30,245 nucleotides of DNA from Brevundimonas sp. (GCF_031082345.1 NZ_JAVHLH010000003.1:1-30245), one strand, 5' to 3'; shown: positions 19,419-28,302, numbered from the stretch's first letter. The notes: a model not told the origin generated them from the letters alone. Numbers and translations: made by a program.

Positions 19419-21880
19419 TGAGCCGACGCCAGCCCCCGATGGTTTCCCGCATGATCCGACAAGACGCGTCCGCCCTTCGTTTCGCCCGTGGCCTCAGCCC
19501 GAGCCTTCTGGCCCTTGTGGTCGCGGCCGGCCTGTCCGCTCCCGCGCTGGCCCAGACCGCCCCGACGCCCGATGCGGCGCCGCCTGCGGCCGAGGCCGTT
19601 CCGGCCCAGCAGACGCCGCCGGCGGTGGAAGACGAGCGGATGGTCGTCAATCGCATCCTGGTGCGCGGCAACCAGCGCATCGACCAGACCACGGTCCTGT
19701 CCTACCTGCCGATCCAGCCCGGCGACACGGTCACGCCGGCCGTGCTCGACGTCGCGGTCCGCACCCTGACCCGGACCCAGCTGTTCGCCGACGTCCAGCT
19801 GGGCGTGCAGCCCAACGGCGACCTGATCGTCGAGATCGTCGAGAATCCGATCATCAACCAGGTGGTGTTCGAGGGGAACGGCGCCATCTCCGAGACCAAG
19901 CTGCGCGAGGAGGTGACCCTGAGCCCCCGCGGCATCTACACCCGCGCCCGGGTCCAGGATGACGTCGGCAAGATCGTCGAGCTGTACCGCCTGTCGGGCC
20001 GCATCTCGGCCACCGTCACGCCCAAGCTGGTCCAGCTGGATCAGAACCGCGTCGACGTGATCTTCGAGATCGAGGAAGGCCCCGAGACCGGCGTGCGCGC
20101 CATCACCTTCCTCGGCAACACCGCCTTCTCGGACGGCGATCTGCAGGAGGTCATGGTCACCAAGCGGTCGCAGTGGTGGCAGATCTTCGGTTCAAACGAC
20201 AACTACGATCCCAACCGTCTCGACTACGATCGGGAGCAACTGCGGAAATTCTACACCAACCGCGGCTATTACGATTTCCGGGTCCTGTCCGCGATCGCCG
20301 AGCTGGCGCCGGACAACGGCGCCTTCGGCATCACCATCACCCTGGACGAGGGCGACCGCTACAATTTCGGCACGGTCGACGTGGTCACCGAGAACGACCG
20401 GCTGAACCCCGACTTCCTCAAGATGCTGCTGCCGATCAGGACCGGCCAGCTGTACGAGAGTGACAAGATCGAGTCCGCCGTCGACGCCCTGACCTTCGCG
20501 GCCGGCTCGGCCGGTTACGCCTTCGTCGAAATCGAGCCGACCTACCAGGCCAATCCCGAGACCGACACCGTCGACGTCACCTTCAACGTCCGCGAGGGCC
20601 AGCGCGTCTACGTCGACCGCATCAATGTGATCGGCAACACCCGCACGCTCGACAATGTCGTCCGTCGCGAGATGATGCTGACCGAGGGCGACGCCTTCAA
20701 CCGCACCCTGCTGGAGCGGTCGCGCAACAATCTGCGCGGCCTCGGCTTCTTCAAGGACGTGACGGTCGAGGAGGCCCGCGGTTCGGCCCCGGACCGTTCC
20801 GTCGTCAACGTCACGGTCGAGGAACAGCCGACCGGCGAACTGTCCGTGGGCGCGGGCTTCAGCTCGGTCGACTCCTTCGTGGTCAACCTGGGCGTGACCG
20901 AGCGGAACTTCCGCGGACGCGGCCAGAACGTCGTCGCCCGCATCGAGTGGGGTTCGCTGCGCCAGCAGATCGACTTCCGCTTCACCGAGCCGAAATTCCT
21001 TGGCCGCGACCTCCGGGCCGGCTTCGACGCCTTCCACTCGCGCTACGACCTGAGCGAATATTCCTCGTACGATTACCGCTCCACGGGCGGCGGCGTGCGC
21101 GTGTCCTACCCCCTGAACGCCTACACCCTGCTCAGCGCCCGCTACTTCCTCAAGGCGGACGAGATCATTGTCCCGAACAATTTCTGCAGCAGCACCGGCG
21201 GGGGTTCGAACGCCCTGTGCGACCAGGTCGGCTCCTTCCTGAACTCGTCGGCCGGCTACACCCTGTACGTCGACCGCCGGAACGACCCGATCCGTCCGAC
21301 CCGCGGCTGGACGGGTCGACTGATCCAGGACTTCGCCGGCATCGGCGGCGACGTGAACTATGTGAAGACCGAGGCTGAAATTTCCGCCTTCTGGGGCATC
21401 TCTCCCGAGTGGGTGGTCAGCACCTCGGCGTCCACCGGCTATGTGTCCGGCTGGGGCGGCGATCCGATCCGGATCAACGACCGCTTCTTCAAGGGCGGCA
21501 ACAGCTTCCGCGGCTTCGAGACCGCGGGCATCGGTCCGCGTGACCTCCTGACCACGGATGCGCTGGGCGGGAATTTCTACGTCATCGGCACGATGGAGCT
21601 GACGGTTCCGAACGGCCTGCCGGAGGAGTACGGCATTCGCACCTCGCTCTTCACCGACGTCGGCACCGTCGGCCTGCTGGACGACCGCTACACCCTCAAC
21701 CCCGACGGCACGGCCAGCACTCGCATCGTCGACGAGCTGGATCTGCGGGCGTCCGCCGGCGTCAGCATTCACTGGCGCTCGCCGATGGGGCCGATCCGCT
21801 TTGACCTGAGCAAGATCCTCGGCAGCGAAGACTACGACAAAACAGAAACGTTCCGCTTCTCGACTTCAACCCAGTTCTAA
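19418..21880 (+). CDS. bamA: Outer membrane protein assembly factor BamA (Omp85)
   Basis: BamA is the core of the machine that folds beta-barrel proteins into the outer membrane. The 820-residue protein has an N-terminal signal peptide (about 1-46, ending ALAQ after a long basic start), five POTRA domains up to about residue 430 (repeats of the VxxIxxxGN type such as VNRILVRGN, VDRINVIGN) and a C-terminal 16-strand barrel. The conserved lid-loop motif is seen as SFRGFETAGIGPRD, and the last residue is Phe, as the barrel sorting signal requires. A barrel loop contains a Cys pair, C590 and C601. Several in-frame ATGs near the start leave the exact signal peptide length open. Confidence 0.97.
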   Translation: MSRRQPPMVSRMIRQDASALRFARGLSPSLLALVVAAGLSAPALAQTAPTPDAAPPAAEAVPAQQTPPAVEDERMVVNRILVRGNQRIDQTTVLSYLPIQPGDTVTPAVLDVAVRTLTRTQLFADVQLGVQPNGDLIVEIVENPIINQVVFEGNGAISETKLREEVTLSPRGIYTRARVQDDVGKIVELYRLSGRISATVTPKLVQLDQNRVDVIFEIEEGPETGVRAITFLGNTAFSDGDLQEVMVTKRSQWWQIFGSNDNYDPNRLDYDREQLRKFYTNRGYYDFRVLSAIAELAPDNGAFGITITLDEGDRYNFGTVDVVTENDRLNPDFLKMLLPIRTGQLYESDKIESAVDALTFAAGSAGYAFVEIEPTYQANPETDTVDVTFNVREGQRVYVDRINVIGNTRTLDNVVRREMMLTEGDAFNRTLLERSRNNLRGLGFFKDVTVEEARGSAPDRSVVNVTVEEQPTGELSVGAGFSSVDSFVVNLGVTERNFRGRGQNVVARIEWGSLRQQIDFRFTEPKFLGRDLRAGFDAFHSRYDLSEYSSYDYRSTGGGVRVSYPLNAYTLLSARYFLKADEIIVPNNFCSSTGGGSNALCDQVGSFLNSSAGYTLYVDRRNDPIRPTRGWTGRLIQDFAGIGGDVNYVKTEAEISAFWGISPEWVVSTSASTGYVSGWGGDPIRINDRFFKGGNSFRGFETAGIGPRDLLTTDALGGNFYVIGTMELTVPNGLPEEYGIRTSLFTDVGTVGLLDDRYTLNPDGTASTRIVDELDLRASAGVSIHWRSPMGPIRFDLSKILGSEDYDKTETFRFSTSTQF

Positions 21881-21915
21881 ACATTCGGGCGTTCCGCCCA
21901 CTCAAAGGCATTACG

Positions 21916-22494
21916 ATGAAAACCCTCGCTCTCGGCGCCTTCGCTCTCGCCATGCTGGCCGGATCGGCCGCCGCCGCCCAGGACCAGAATTTCGGCCCGG
22001 TCGTCCCCGGCGTCTGCGTCTATCACCACGACCGTCTGATGGCCCAGTCGACCGCCGGCCAGTCGCTGGTCGCCGGTCTGCAGCGTCTGCAACAGGAAGT
22101 GCAGGCCGAGCTGGCCCCGTACGAACAGTTCATCCAGACCGAAGGCCAGGCCTTGCAACAGGGTCAGGCGACCATCCCGCAGGACCAGCTGGCCCAGCGC
22201 GCCCAGGCCCTCGACGCCCGCTACCGCGAGTTCGAGACCCTGCGTCAGACCCGGACCGGCGAGCTGCGCTACACCCTCGGCTATCAGCAGCAGCAGATCG
22301 GCCAGGCCGTCGACCCGATCCTCGGAGCGCTCTACGCCGAGCGCGGCTGCGGCATCCTGCTGAGCGCCGACGCCGTGATGCGGGCCAACCCGCAGATGGA
22401 TCTGACCGAGATGGCCATCCAGCGCCTGAATGCGGCCCTGCCGTCGCTGCCGGCCTTCTCGCGCATGCCGGTTCCGGCCCAACCGGCCCAGTAA
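21916..22494 (+). CDS. skp: OmpH/Skp-family periplasmic chaperone
   Basis: Skp is a periplasmic holdase that carries unfolded outer-membrane proteins to BamA. The 192-residue protein has a clear signal peptide (MKTLALGAFALAMLAG, cleaved after an AAA stretch near 20), a short beta segment (VCVYHHDRLMAQS), then long Gln/Glu/Ala-rich helices that would form the tentacles. Sequence similarity in this family is low, and the call leans on architecture and the bamA-skp-lpxD order. The 35-base gap after bamA holds a weak GGGCG/CGCCC hairpin (21887-21899). The stop is one base before the lpxD ATG. Confidence 0.88.
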   Translation: MKTLALGAFALAMLAGSAAAAQDQNFGPVVPGVCVYHHDRLMAQSTAGQSLVAGLQRLQQEVQAELAPYEQFIQTEGQALQQGQATIPQDQLAQRAQALDARYREFETLRQTRTGELRYTLGYQQQQIGQAVDPILGALYAERGCGILLSADAVMRANPQMDLTEMAIQRLNAALPSLPAFSRMPVPAQPAQ

Positions 22495-22495
22495 T

Positions 22496-23527
22496 ATGGG
22501 CCGAGGCCCCGATGAGCGGTTCTTCGAGTCGCTGCCGGCCCTGACGGTCGGCGCGCTCGCGGACCGGATCGGCGGCGAAGTCTCGCGCGGCGGGGACCGA
22601 ACGGTCTCCGCCGTCGCGCCTTTGGCGACCGCCGGCGCCGGCGATGTGGCCTTCCTCGGCGACCGTCGGTTCCTGCCGGCCCTCGCCGAAACCGGCGCGG
22701 GTTGCGTCATCGTTCCGGCCTCCGCCGTCGAGGCCGCGCCCGCGGGCGCGGCGGTCATCGTCTCGGGCGAGGCCCAGGCCTCGTGGGCGCGCGCGTCGCT
22801 TCTGTTTCACCGGCCGATCGCCCTGATCCGCGCCGCTTCGCCCGAAGAGGTGGTCGAGGACGACAGCGTCGTGCTCGAGCCGGGCGTGGTGCTGGGCGCC
22901 GGCGCCCGCATCGGCCGCGGCAGCCGCATCGGCGCCAACACCGTGATCGGCCCCGGGGTGCAGATCGGCCGCGACTGCGTGATCGGATCCCATGTCAGCC
23001 TCGGCTTCGCCCTCGTCGGCGACCGCGTCCGCCTGCTGTCAGGCGGGCGGATCGGCGAACCGGGTTTCGGCGCGGCGGGCTCGCGCTCCGGGCCCGTCGA
23101 CGTGCCCCAGCTGGGACGGGTCATCCTGCAGGACGGCGTCAGCGTCGGCGCCAACACCTGCATCGACCGCGGGGCCTATGGCGACACGGTGATCGGCGAG
23201 AACACCAAGATCGATAATCTGTGCATGATCGCCCACAACTGCGTGATCGGGCGCAACTGCCTGATGGCGGCGCACACGGGTCTGTCGGGCTCGGTGACGG
23301 TCGGCGACGGCGTCATGTTCGGCGGCAAGGCCGGCGTGGGCGACCACCTCAGCATCGGGGAGGGCGCCCGGGTCGCGGCCGGCGCCGGCGTCCTGCAGGA
23401 CATTCCGGCCGGCGAAACCTGGTCGGGATATCCGGCGAAACCCCTTCGACAGTTCTTGCGTGAAGCGGTCTGGCTCGCCAAACAGGCGTCCGGAAAGGCA
23501 CGCGCAGGGAAAGCCGGGAATGACTGA
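22496..23527 (+). CDS. lpxD: UDP-3-O-(3-hydroxyacyl)glucosamine N-acyltransferase
   Basis: This is the third lipid A enzyme: it moves a hydroxyacyl chain from acyl carrier protein to the amine of UDP-3-O-acylglucosamine. It has 343 residues. An N-terminal uridine-binding domain (LTVGALADRIGGEV through LFHRPIALI, about 16-112) is followed by a left-handed beta-helix of hexapeptide repeats (about 125-300) and a C-terminal helix. H247 in IAHNC matches the catalytic His, and IDRGAYGDTVIGENTKIDN is a family signature. I use ATG 22496, just after skp; a frame opening 66 bases earlier is inside skp. The end overlaps fabZ by 8 bases. Confidence 0.96.
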   Translation: MGRGPDERFFESLPALTVGALADRIGGEVSRGGDRTVSAVAPLATAGAGDVAFLGDRRFLPALAETGAGCVIVPASAVEAAPAGAAVIVSGEAQASWARASLLFHRPIALIRAASPEEVVEDDSVVLEPGVVLGAGARIGRGSRIGANTVIGPGVQIGRDCVIGSHVSLGFALVGDRVRLLSGGRIGEPGFGAAGSRSGPVDVPQLGRVILQDGVSVGANTCIDRGAYGDTVIGENTKIDNLCMIAHNCVIGRNCLMAAHTGLSGSVTVGDGVMFGGKAGVGDHLSIGEGARVAAGAGVLQDIPAGETWSGYPAKPLRQFLREAVWLAKQASGKARAGKAGND

Positions 23528-23996
23528 CGAAACGGGAACCGGGGGAACCATCGACTACGCCGAGGTGATGCGCCGCCTGCCGCATCGCTATCCCTTCCTG
23601 CTGGTCGACAAGGCCGAGGACTTCGTCGCGGGGACCTCGATCACCGGCATCAAGAACGTCACCCACAACGAACCCTATTTCCCGGGCCATTTCCCGATCG
23701 ACCCGGTCATGCCGGGCGTGATGATCGTCGAGGCCATGGCCCAGACCGGCGCGCTGATGATGTCCAAGACCCTGGACGTCTCGGTCGAGGGCAAGATCAT
23801 CATGTTCATGTCGATCGACGGCGTCCGTTTCCGCAAGCCGGCCCGGCCGGGCGATCAGTTGCGCATGAAGGTGGTGGTCACGAAGCAGCGCGGCGACATC
23901 TTCAAATTCCGCGGCGAGACCTTCATCGATGGCAAGCTGGCGGCCGAGGCGGACTTCGCCGCCATGGTCGTGACCGTCGACCAGCCGGCCGCCTGA
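23520..23996 (+). CDS. fabZ: 3-hydroxyacyl-[acyl-carrier-protein] dehydratase
   Basis: FabZ dehydrates beta-hydroxyacyl-ACP in fatty acid elongation and competes with LpxA/LpxD for the same hydroxyacyl-ACP, which explains its place between their genes. The 158-residue hotdog-fold protein has LPHRYPFLLVDK (20-31), catalytic H57 in PGHFP, and E71 in VEAMAQTGAL. ATG 23520 overlaps the lpxD end by 8 bases, with GGGAA just ahead. A longer in-frame start at 23460 lies well inside lpxD and is not favoured. The stop overlaps lpxA by one base. Confidence 0.97.
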   Translation: MTDETGTGGTIDYAEVMRRLPHRYPFLLVDKAEDFVAGTSITGIKNVTHNEPYFPGHFPIDPVMPGVMIVEAMAQTGALMMSKTLDVSVEGKIIMFMSIDGVRFRKPARPGDQLRMKVVVTKQRGDIFKFRGETFIDGKLAAEADFAAMVVTVDQPAA

Positions 23997-24781
23997 TGGC
24001 CATCCACCCGACAGCCCAGGTCGATCCCGGCGCTCGCCTCGCCGAGGGCGTCGAGATCGGTCCCTGGACCATCGTCGGCCCCAACGTCGTCCTGGCGCAG
24101 GGCGTTCGCGTCGCCGGCCACGTCGTGATCCAGCAAGACACGACGGTCGGCGCCGGCACCACGATCCACCCCTTCTGCGTCATCGGGGGCGACCCCCAGC
24201 ATGGCGGCTACAAGGGCGAGCCGGTGGCGCTGGAGATCGGCGAGAACAACACCATTCGCGAGCATTGCACCTTCAACCGGGGCACGCCGGGCGACCGGAA
24301 GCTGACCACGATCGGATCGAACGGCCTGTTCATGACGGGCGCCCATGTCGGCCATGACTGCGTGGTCGGGAGCCACGTCACCTTCGCCAACCATGCGACT
24401 CTCGGGGGCCACGCGCGGGTCGGCGACCGCGTGTTCCTGGGCGGCCTGGCGGCGGTGCACCAGTTCGGACGGGTGGGGCAAGGGGCGATCATCGGCGGTC
24501 TGGCCGCGGTGACCCGCGACGTCATCCCCTACGGCTCGGCCTGGGGCAATCACGCACGCCTGCACGGGCTCAACCTGATCGGGCTGAAGCGGAAGGGGTA
24601 CGGCAAGGACGCCGTCCGGCGGCTTATGGCCGCCTGGCGCGCCCTGTTCGAGGGCGAGGGGACTTTCTCCGACCGCGTCGACGGGGTGGCCGCGGACTAC
24701 GCCGATCTGCCCGAGATCATGGAGATCGTCGCCTTCATCCGCGAGGACGGCAAACGTCCGCTTTGCCTGCCGGGCGAATGA
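23996..24781 (+). CDS. lpxA: UDP-N-acetylglucosamine acyltransferase
   Basis: This is the first lipid A enzyme: it adds a 3-hydroxyacyl chain to UDP-GlcNAc, or to its 3-amino analogue in species with diaminoglucose lipid A. The 261-residue protein has hexapeptide beta-helix repeats from residue 3 to about 190, then a helical C-terminal domain. H120 in AHVGHDC corresponds to the catalytic His (E. coli H125), and REHCTFNRGTPGD is the substrate loop. The gene shares one base with fabZ and the stop overlaps lpxI (ATGA). The sequence alone does not show which acyl length or which amino sugar is used. Confidence 0.97.
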   Translation: MAIHPTAQVDPGARLAEGVEIGPWTIVGPNVVLAQGVRVAGHVVIQQDTTVGAGTTIHPFCVIGGDPQHGGYKGEPVALEIGENNTIREHCTFNRGTPGDRKLTTIGSNGLFMTGAHVGHDCVVGSHVTFANHATLGGHARVGDRVFLGGLAAVHQFGRVGQGAIIGGLAAVTRDVIPYGSAWGNHARLHGLNLIGLKRKGYGKDAVRRLMAAWRALFEGEGTFSDRVDGVAADYADLPEIMEIVAFIREDGKRPLCLPGE

Positions 24782-25608
24782 GCCGGCTGGGACTGATCGC
24801 CGGCGGCGGGGCCCTGCCCCTGTCCGTGGCCGCGCGCTGCGAGGCCGAGGGCCGGCCGGTGTTCGTGGTCCGCCTGACCGGTTTCGCCGACCCCCATCTG
24901 GCCCGCTATCCTGGCGTCGACGCCGGCATGGCCGAGATCGGTCGGGTGCTCTCGGCGCTGAAGAAGGCCGGCTGCGACGCCGTCTGCTTCGCCGGCACGG
25001 TCAGCCGCCCGGATTTCAAGGCGCTGAAGCCGGACTTCAAGGGCATGACCCTGCTGCCGGGGATCATCGCCGAGGCCGCCAAGGGCGATGACGCCCTGCT
25101 GCGCAAGATCCTCTCGGTGTTCGAGGGTGAGGGCTACGCCATCGAGGGGGCCGACGACATCCTCGGCGGCGAGACCCTGCCCGCGGGGGCCTTGGGCGCT
25201 CTCAAGCCGACGCCAGATCAGCTCAAGGACTTGAAGAAAGCGATCCACGTCGCGGAAAAGGCCGGAGAACTCGACATCGGCCAGGGCGCGGTCGTGTGCG
25301 AGGGCCTGGTGCTCGCGGTCGAGGCCCAGGAGGGCACCGACGCCATGCTGGCGCGGGTTGCCGGTCTGCCCGTCGATCTGCGCGGCTCCGCGTCCGACCG
25401 CAAGGGCGCGCTGGGCAAGGCGCCGAAGCCGATCCAGGATCTCCGCGTCGACATGCCGGTGATGGGCTCGCAGACCATAGAGCTGGCCGCCGCCGCCGGG
25501 CTGGCGGGCGTCGGCGGCGTCGCCGGCAAGCTGATCCTGATCGACCACGCCGCCATCGTCGAGGCGGCCGATCGCCTGGGCCTGTTCGTCTGGGGCGAGA
25601 CGCGGTGA
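24778..25608 (+). CDS. lpxI: UDP-2,3-diacylglucosamine pyrophosphatase LpxI
   Basis: LpxI hydrolyses UDP-2,3-diacylglucosamine to lipid X and UMP. It replaces LpxH in many alphaproteobacteria and was first characterised in Caulobacter crescentus. The 276-residue protein starts LGLIAGGGALPL and has FAGTVSRPDFKALKPD and the C-terminal block VDMPVMGSQTIE. D225 in that block aligns with the Asp I recall as essential in the Caulobacter enzyme. ATG 24778 forms an ATGA overlap with lpxA; an earlier ATG at 24763 lies inside lpxA. The stop overlaps the lpxB GTG by two bases. Confidence 0.95.
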   Translation: MSRLGLIAGGGALPLSVAARCEAEGRPVFVVRLTGFADPHLARYPGVDAGMAEIGRVLSALKKAGCDAVCFAGTVSRPDFKALKPDFKGMTLLPGIIAEAAKGDDALLRKILSVFEGEGYAIEGADDILGGETLPAGALGALKPTPDQLKDLKKAIHVAEKAGELDIGQGAVVCEGLVLAVEAQEGTDAMLARVAGLPVDLRGSASDRKGALGKAPKPIQDLRVDMPVMGSQTIELAAAAGLAGVGGVAGKLILIDHAAIVEAADRLGLFVWGETR

Positions 25609-26774
25609 GTCGCCCGCTCAAGATCATGCTGGTCGCCGCCGAAGCCTCGGGCGACGTCCTCGGAGCCGGTCTGGCCGACGCGCTCAAGGCCCGGCTCGGC
25701 GGGGATGTGGCCTTCGTCGGCGTCGGCGGGGCGAAGATGGCCGAGGCCGGCGTCGCCAGCCCGTTCGACATCACCGACCTGTCCGTCCTGGGCTGGCTGG
25801 AGGGCCTGAAGGCCTATGGCGTGGTCAGGCGCCGCGTCGCCGACACCGCGGCCCTGGCGGTGGCCGAACGCCCTGACGCCGTGGTTCTGATCGACAGCTG
25901 GGGCTTCACCATCCGGGTGGCCAAGGCGATCCGCGCCGTCCTGCCGGACGTCCCGCTGATCAAATATGTCGGTCCCCAGGTCTGGGCCTCGCGCCCGGGT
26001 CGGGCGAAAACCCTGGCCGCCTCGGTCGACCACCTGCTGGCCCTCTACGCCTTCGACGCGCCGTGGTTCGAGCGCGAGGGGCTGGCGACCACGGTCGTCG
26101 GCTCCCAGGCGCTGCACGTTGACATGAGCGGGGCCGATCCCGCCGCCTTCCGGGCCTCGCGCGGCGTCGCCGCTGACGCGCCGCTGTTGCTGGTTCTGCC
26201 GGGCAGCCGCCGGTCCGAGATCAGCCTGATGACCCCGGTCTACGAAGCCGCCGTGGCACGCCTCAAGAAGGCGGACCCGTCGCTGGAAGTCGCCGTCGTG
26301 GCGGCCGGCCCCGTCGCCGACCTCGTCACCGCCGAGGTCGCCACCTGGCCGTTCCGCGCCCACATGGTCCCGGAGCCCGAGAAATACGCCGCCATGAAAG
26401 CCGCCACAGTGGCCCTGGCCACCAGCGGCACGGTCTCCACCGAACTGGCCCTGGCCGGCGTCCCCATGGTCATTTCCTACCGCTTCCAGCCGCTCAGCTA
26501 CGCGATTATGAAGCCGTTCTTCACCGGCAAATACGCGACCCTGTTCAACCACGCGGCGGACGAAGAGATCGCCAGGGAACTGATCCAGGCCGACGCCACG
26601 CCGGAAAAGCTGGCCGCCGAAGTGGGCCGTCTGCTCGCCGATCCGGCGGCGCGGGCCGATCAGGCCGCCCGCCAGACGGCGGCGCTGGATCTGATGGGCC
26701 GGGCGGGACGCGACCCGTCCGAGATCGCGGCCGACGCGGTGCTGAGGGTGATCGCGGCGAAGACGGGGGCCTGA
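25605..26774 (+). CDS. lpxB: Lipid-A-disaccharide synthase
   Basis: LpxB joins lipid X to UDP-2,3-diacylglucosamine to form the lipid A disaccharide at the inner membrane (GT19 family). It has 389 residues, starting at GTG 25605, overlapping the lpxI stop. AAEASGDVLGAGL (11-23), YVGPQVWASRPGRAKTL and LPGSRRSEI are clear family blocks, and TSGTVSTELALAGVPMVISYR is the nucleotide-sugar site. The usual IDxPDF motif reads IDSWGF (96-101), so the Asp that matters in E. coli LpxB is Gly here. It is the last gene in the run; the next gene converges on it. Confidence 0.95.
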   Translation: MSRPLKIMLVAAEASGDVLGAGLADALKARLGGDVAFVGVGGAKMAEAGVASPFDITDLSVLGWLEGLKAYGVVRRRVADTAALAVAERPDAVVLIDSWGFTIRVAKAIRAVLPDVPLIKYVGPQVWASRPGRAKTLAASVDHLLALYAFDAPWFEREGLATTVVGSQALHVDMSGADPAAFRASRGVAADAPLLLVLPGSRRSEISLMTPVYEAAVARLKKADPSLEVAVVAAGPVADLVTAEVATWPFRAHMVPEPEKYAAMKAATVALATSGTVSTELALAGVPMVISYRFQPLSYAIMKPFFTGKYATLFNHAADEEIARELIQADATPEKLAAEVGRLLADPAARADQAARQTAALDLMGRAGRDPSEIAADAVLRVIAAKTGA

Positions 26775-26786
26775 GGCGGAGTCCGC

Positions 26787-26826
26787 AACAGGAAAACGCC
26801 GGAGCGTTCGCCCCGGCGTCCCTGTT
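26787..26826 (-). terminator. Terminator-like hairpin between convergent lpxB and gltA
   Basis: A stem with AACAGG/CCTGTT outside and ACGCCGG/CCGGCGT inside encloses a 10-base loop. Read on the minus strand, the inner stem is followed by TTTTCC, so it fits an intrinsic terminator for gltA. On the plus strand the tail is CCCTGTTGT, a weaker stop for lpxB, whose TGA is 13 bases before the hairpin. It may serve both directions. Confidence 0.55.
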
Positions 26827-26830
26827 GTCC

Positions 26831-26925
26831 CGGATGTCGCGGGTTTGTCTCGCTTGTAGCGGATCGGATGTCGCGCTTGTCTCGCCCGGAATGTCTTGGT
26901 CGAGAGTCTCGCTTGTCTCGTTCCG
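26831..26925. repeat. Short imperfect direct repeats in the lpxB-gltA spacer
   Basis: The spacer contains GTCTCGCTTGT at 26847-26857 and 26906-26916, a one-mismatch copy GTCGCGCTTGT at 26870-26880, and CGGATGTCGCG at 26831-26841 and 26865-26875. The units are about 11-12 bases, irregularly spaced and only partly conserved, so this is not a CRISPR array. It may be a decayed tandem repeat or a dispersed element. No coding capacity with family similarity was seen. Confidence 0.5.
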
Positions 26926-26934
26926 CCCGAAACC

Positions 26935-28236
26935 TCAGCCCCGGTTCTGGATCGGCACGAAATCGCGCTCGGTCGGACCGGTGTAGAGCTGGCGCGGGCG
27001 GCCGATCTTCTGGGTCGGGTCGCCGATCATCTCCTGCCACTGGGCGATCCAGCCGACGGTGCGGGCCAGCGAGAACAGCACGGTGAACATCGAGGTCGGG
27101 AAGCCCATCGCCGACAGGGTGATGCCCGAATAGAAGTCGACGTTCGGGAACAGCTTGCGCTCGATGAAATATTCGTCGTTCAGCGCGATCCGCTCCAGTT
27201 CCTTGGCGACCTGGAACAGGGGGTCGTTGGGGTCGCCGACGGCGGCCAGCACCTCATCGGCGCTCTCCTTCATCACCTTGGCGCGCGGATCGTAGTTCTT
27301 GTAGACCCGGTGGCCGAAGCCCATCAGCTTGTATTTCTTGGCCTTCACGCCCTCGATGAACTCCGGAATCCGGTCCGGGGTGCCGATCTCCTTGAGCATG
27401 TTCAGCGCCTCTTCGTTGGCGCCCCCGTGCGACGGACCCCACAGGCAGGCGATGCCGGCGGCGATACAGGCGAACGGATTGGCGCCCGAGGACCCGGCCA
27501 GACGCACGGTCGAGGTCGAGGCGTTCTGCTCATGGTCGGCGTGCAGGATGAAGATGCGGTCCATGGCCTTGGCCAGCACCGGATTGACCTCATAGTCCTC
27601 GGCCGGAACCGCGAAACACATGCGGAGGAAATTCTCGGCGTAGTTCAGGTCGTTGCGCGGCGAAACGAACGGCTGGCCGATGTGATACTTGTAGGCCCGC
27701 GCCGCGATCGTCGGCATCTTGGCGATCAGCCGGATGGCGGAGATGTTCCGCTGCACCGGGTCCTGGATGTCCAGGCTGTCGTGATAGAAGGCCGACAGCG
27801 CCCCGACCGTGCCGACCATGATGGCCATCGGGTGGGCGTCGCGGCGGAAGCCCTCGAAGAAGCGGTCGAACTGCGAGTGCAGCATGGTGTGCATGGTGAT
27901 GTTGCGCTCGAACGCCTCATATTGGGAGGCGGTCGGCAGTTCGCCGTGCAGAAGCAGGTGGCAGACTTCGATGAAGTTCGATTGCGAGGCCAGCTGATCG
28001 ATCGGGTAGCCGCGGTGCAGCAGCGTGCCCTTGTCGCCGTCGATGAAGGTCAGGGCGCTTTCGCACGCCGCCGTCGAGGTGAAGCCGGGATCGTAGGTGA
28101 AGGCGTCGGTCGCGCCGTACAGCTTGCGGATATCGATCACGTCGGGGCCGGTCGAACCCGCCAGCACGGGCAGCTCCACGGTTTTGTCGCCGTATGTGAG
28201 GGTGGCGGAGCCGGCGGGTTTGGCGAGTTCAGTCAT
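26935..28236 (-). CDS. gltA: Citrate synthase (type II)
   Basis: The enzyme condenses oxaloacetate with acetyl-CoA at the entry of the TCA cycle. It has 433 residues and an N-terminal beta domain typical of the hexameric, NADH-sensitive Gram-negative type. The catalytic triad is H270 (PSHGG), H309 (GFGHR) and D367 (VDFYSGI). The substrate arginines lie in [13 protein letters not shown] and near [10 protein letters not shown]. An AAGGGG ribosome-binding site is a few bases upstream of the ATG in a 66-base gap after gltX, so it may be read through from gltX, have its own promoter, or both. A hairpin with a T-tract lies about 110 bases after the stop. Confidence 0.98.
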   Translation of the reverse strand: MTELAKPAGSATLTYGDKTVELPVLAGSTGPDVIDIRKLYGATDAFTYDPGFTSTAACESALTFIDGDKGTLLHRGYPIDQLASQSNFIEVCHLLLHGELPTASQYEAFERNITMHTMLHSQFDRFFEGFRRDAHPMAIMVGTVGALSAFYHDSLDIQDPVQRNISAIRLIAKMPTIAARAYKYHIGQPFVSPRNDLNYAENFLRMCFAVPAEDYEVNPVLAKAMDRIFILHADHEQNASTSTVRLAGSSGANPFACIAAGIACLWGPSHGGANEEALNMLKEIGTPDRIPEFIEGVKAKKYKLMGFGHRVYKNYDPRAKVMKESADEVLAAVGDPNDPLFQVAKELERIALNDEYFIERKLFPNVDFYSGITLSAMGFPTSMFTVLFSLARTVGWIAQWQEMIGDPTQKIGRPRQLYTGPTERDFVPIQNRG

Positions 28237-28302
28237 GAAAGCCCCTTGGTCAGTCGGCGGCCCCGCGCGAGGGAGGCGGCGGGTCGCGTTTCGGTGTGGA
28301 AG

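Noticed and set aside
21887..21899. GGGCG/CGCCC hairpin before skp as a terminator or attenuator
   Set aside because: The stem is only 5 base pairs with no T-tract; in this base composition it can occur by chance.
23460..23519. Upstream ATG for fabZ inside lpxD
   Set aside because: The added 20 residues are a basic shadow of the lpxD C terminus; ATG 23520 fits the FabZ length.
26831..26925. Possible CRISPR array
   Set aside because: The repeats are only ~11 bases, imperfect and irregularly spaced, there are no unique ~30-base spacers, and no cas genes are nearby.
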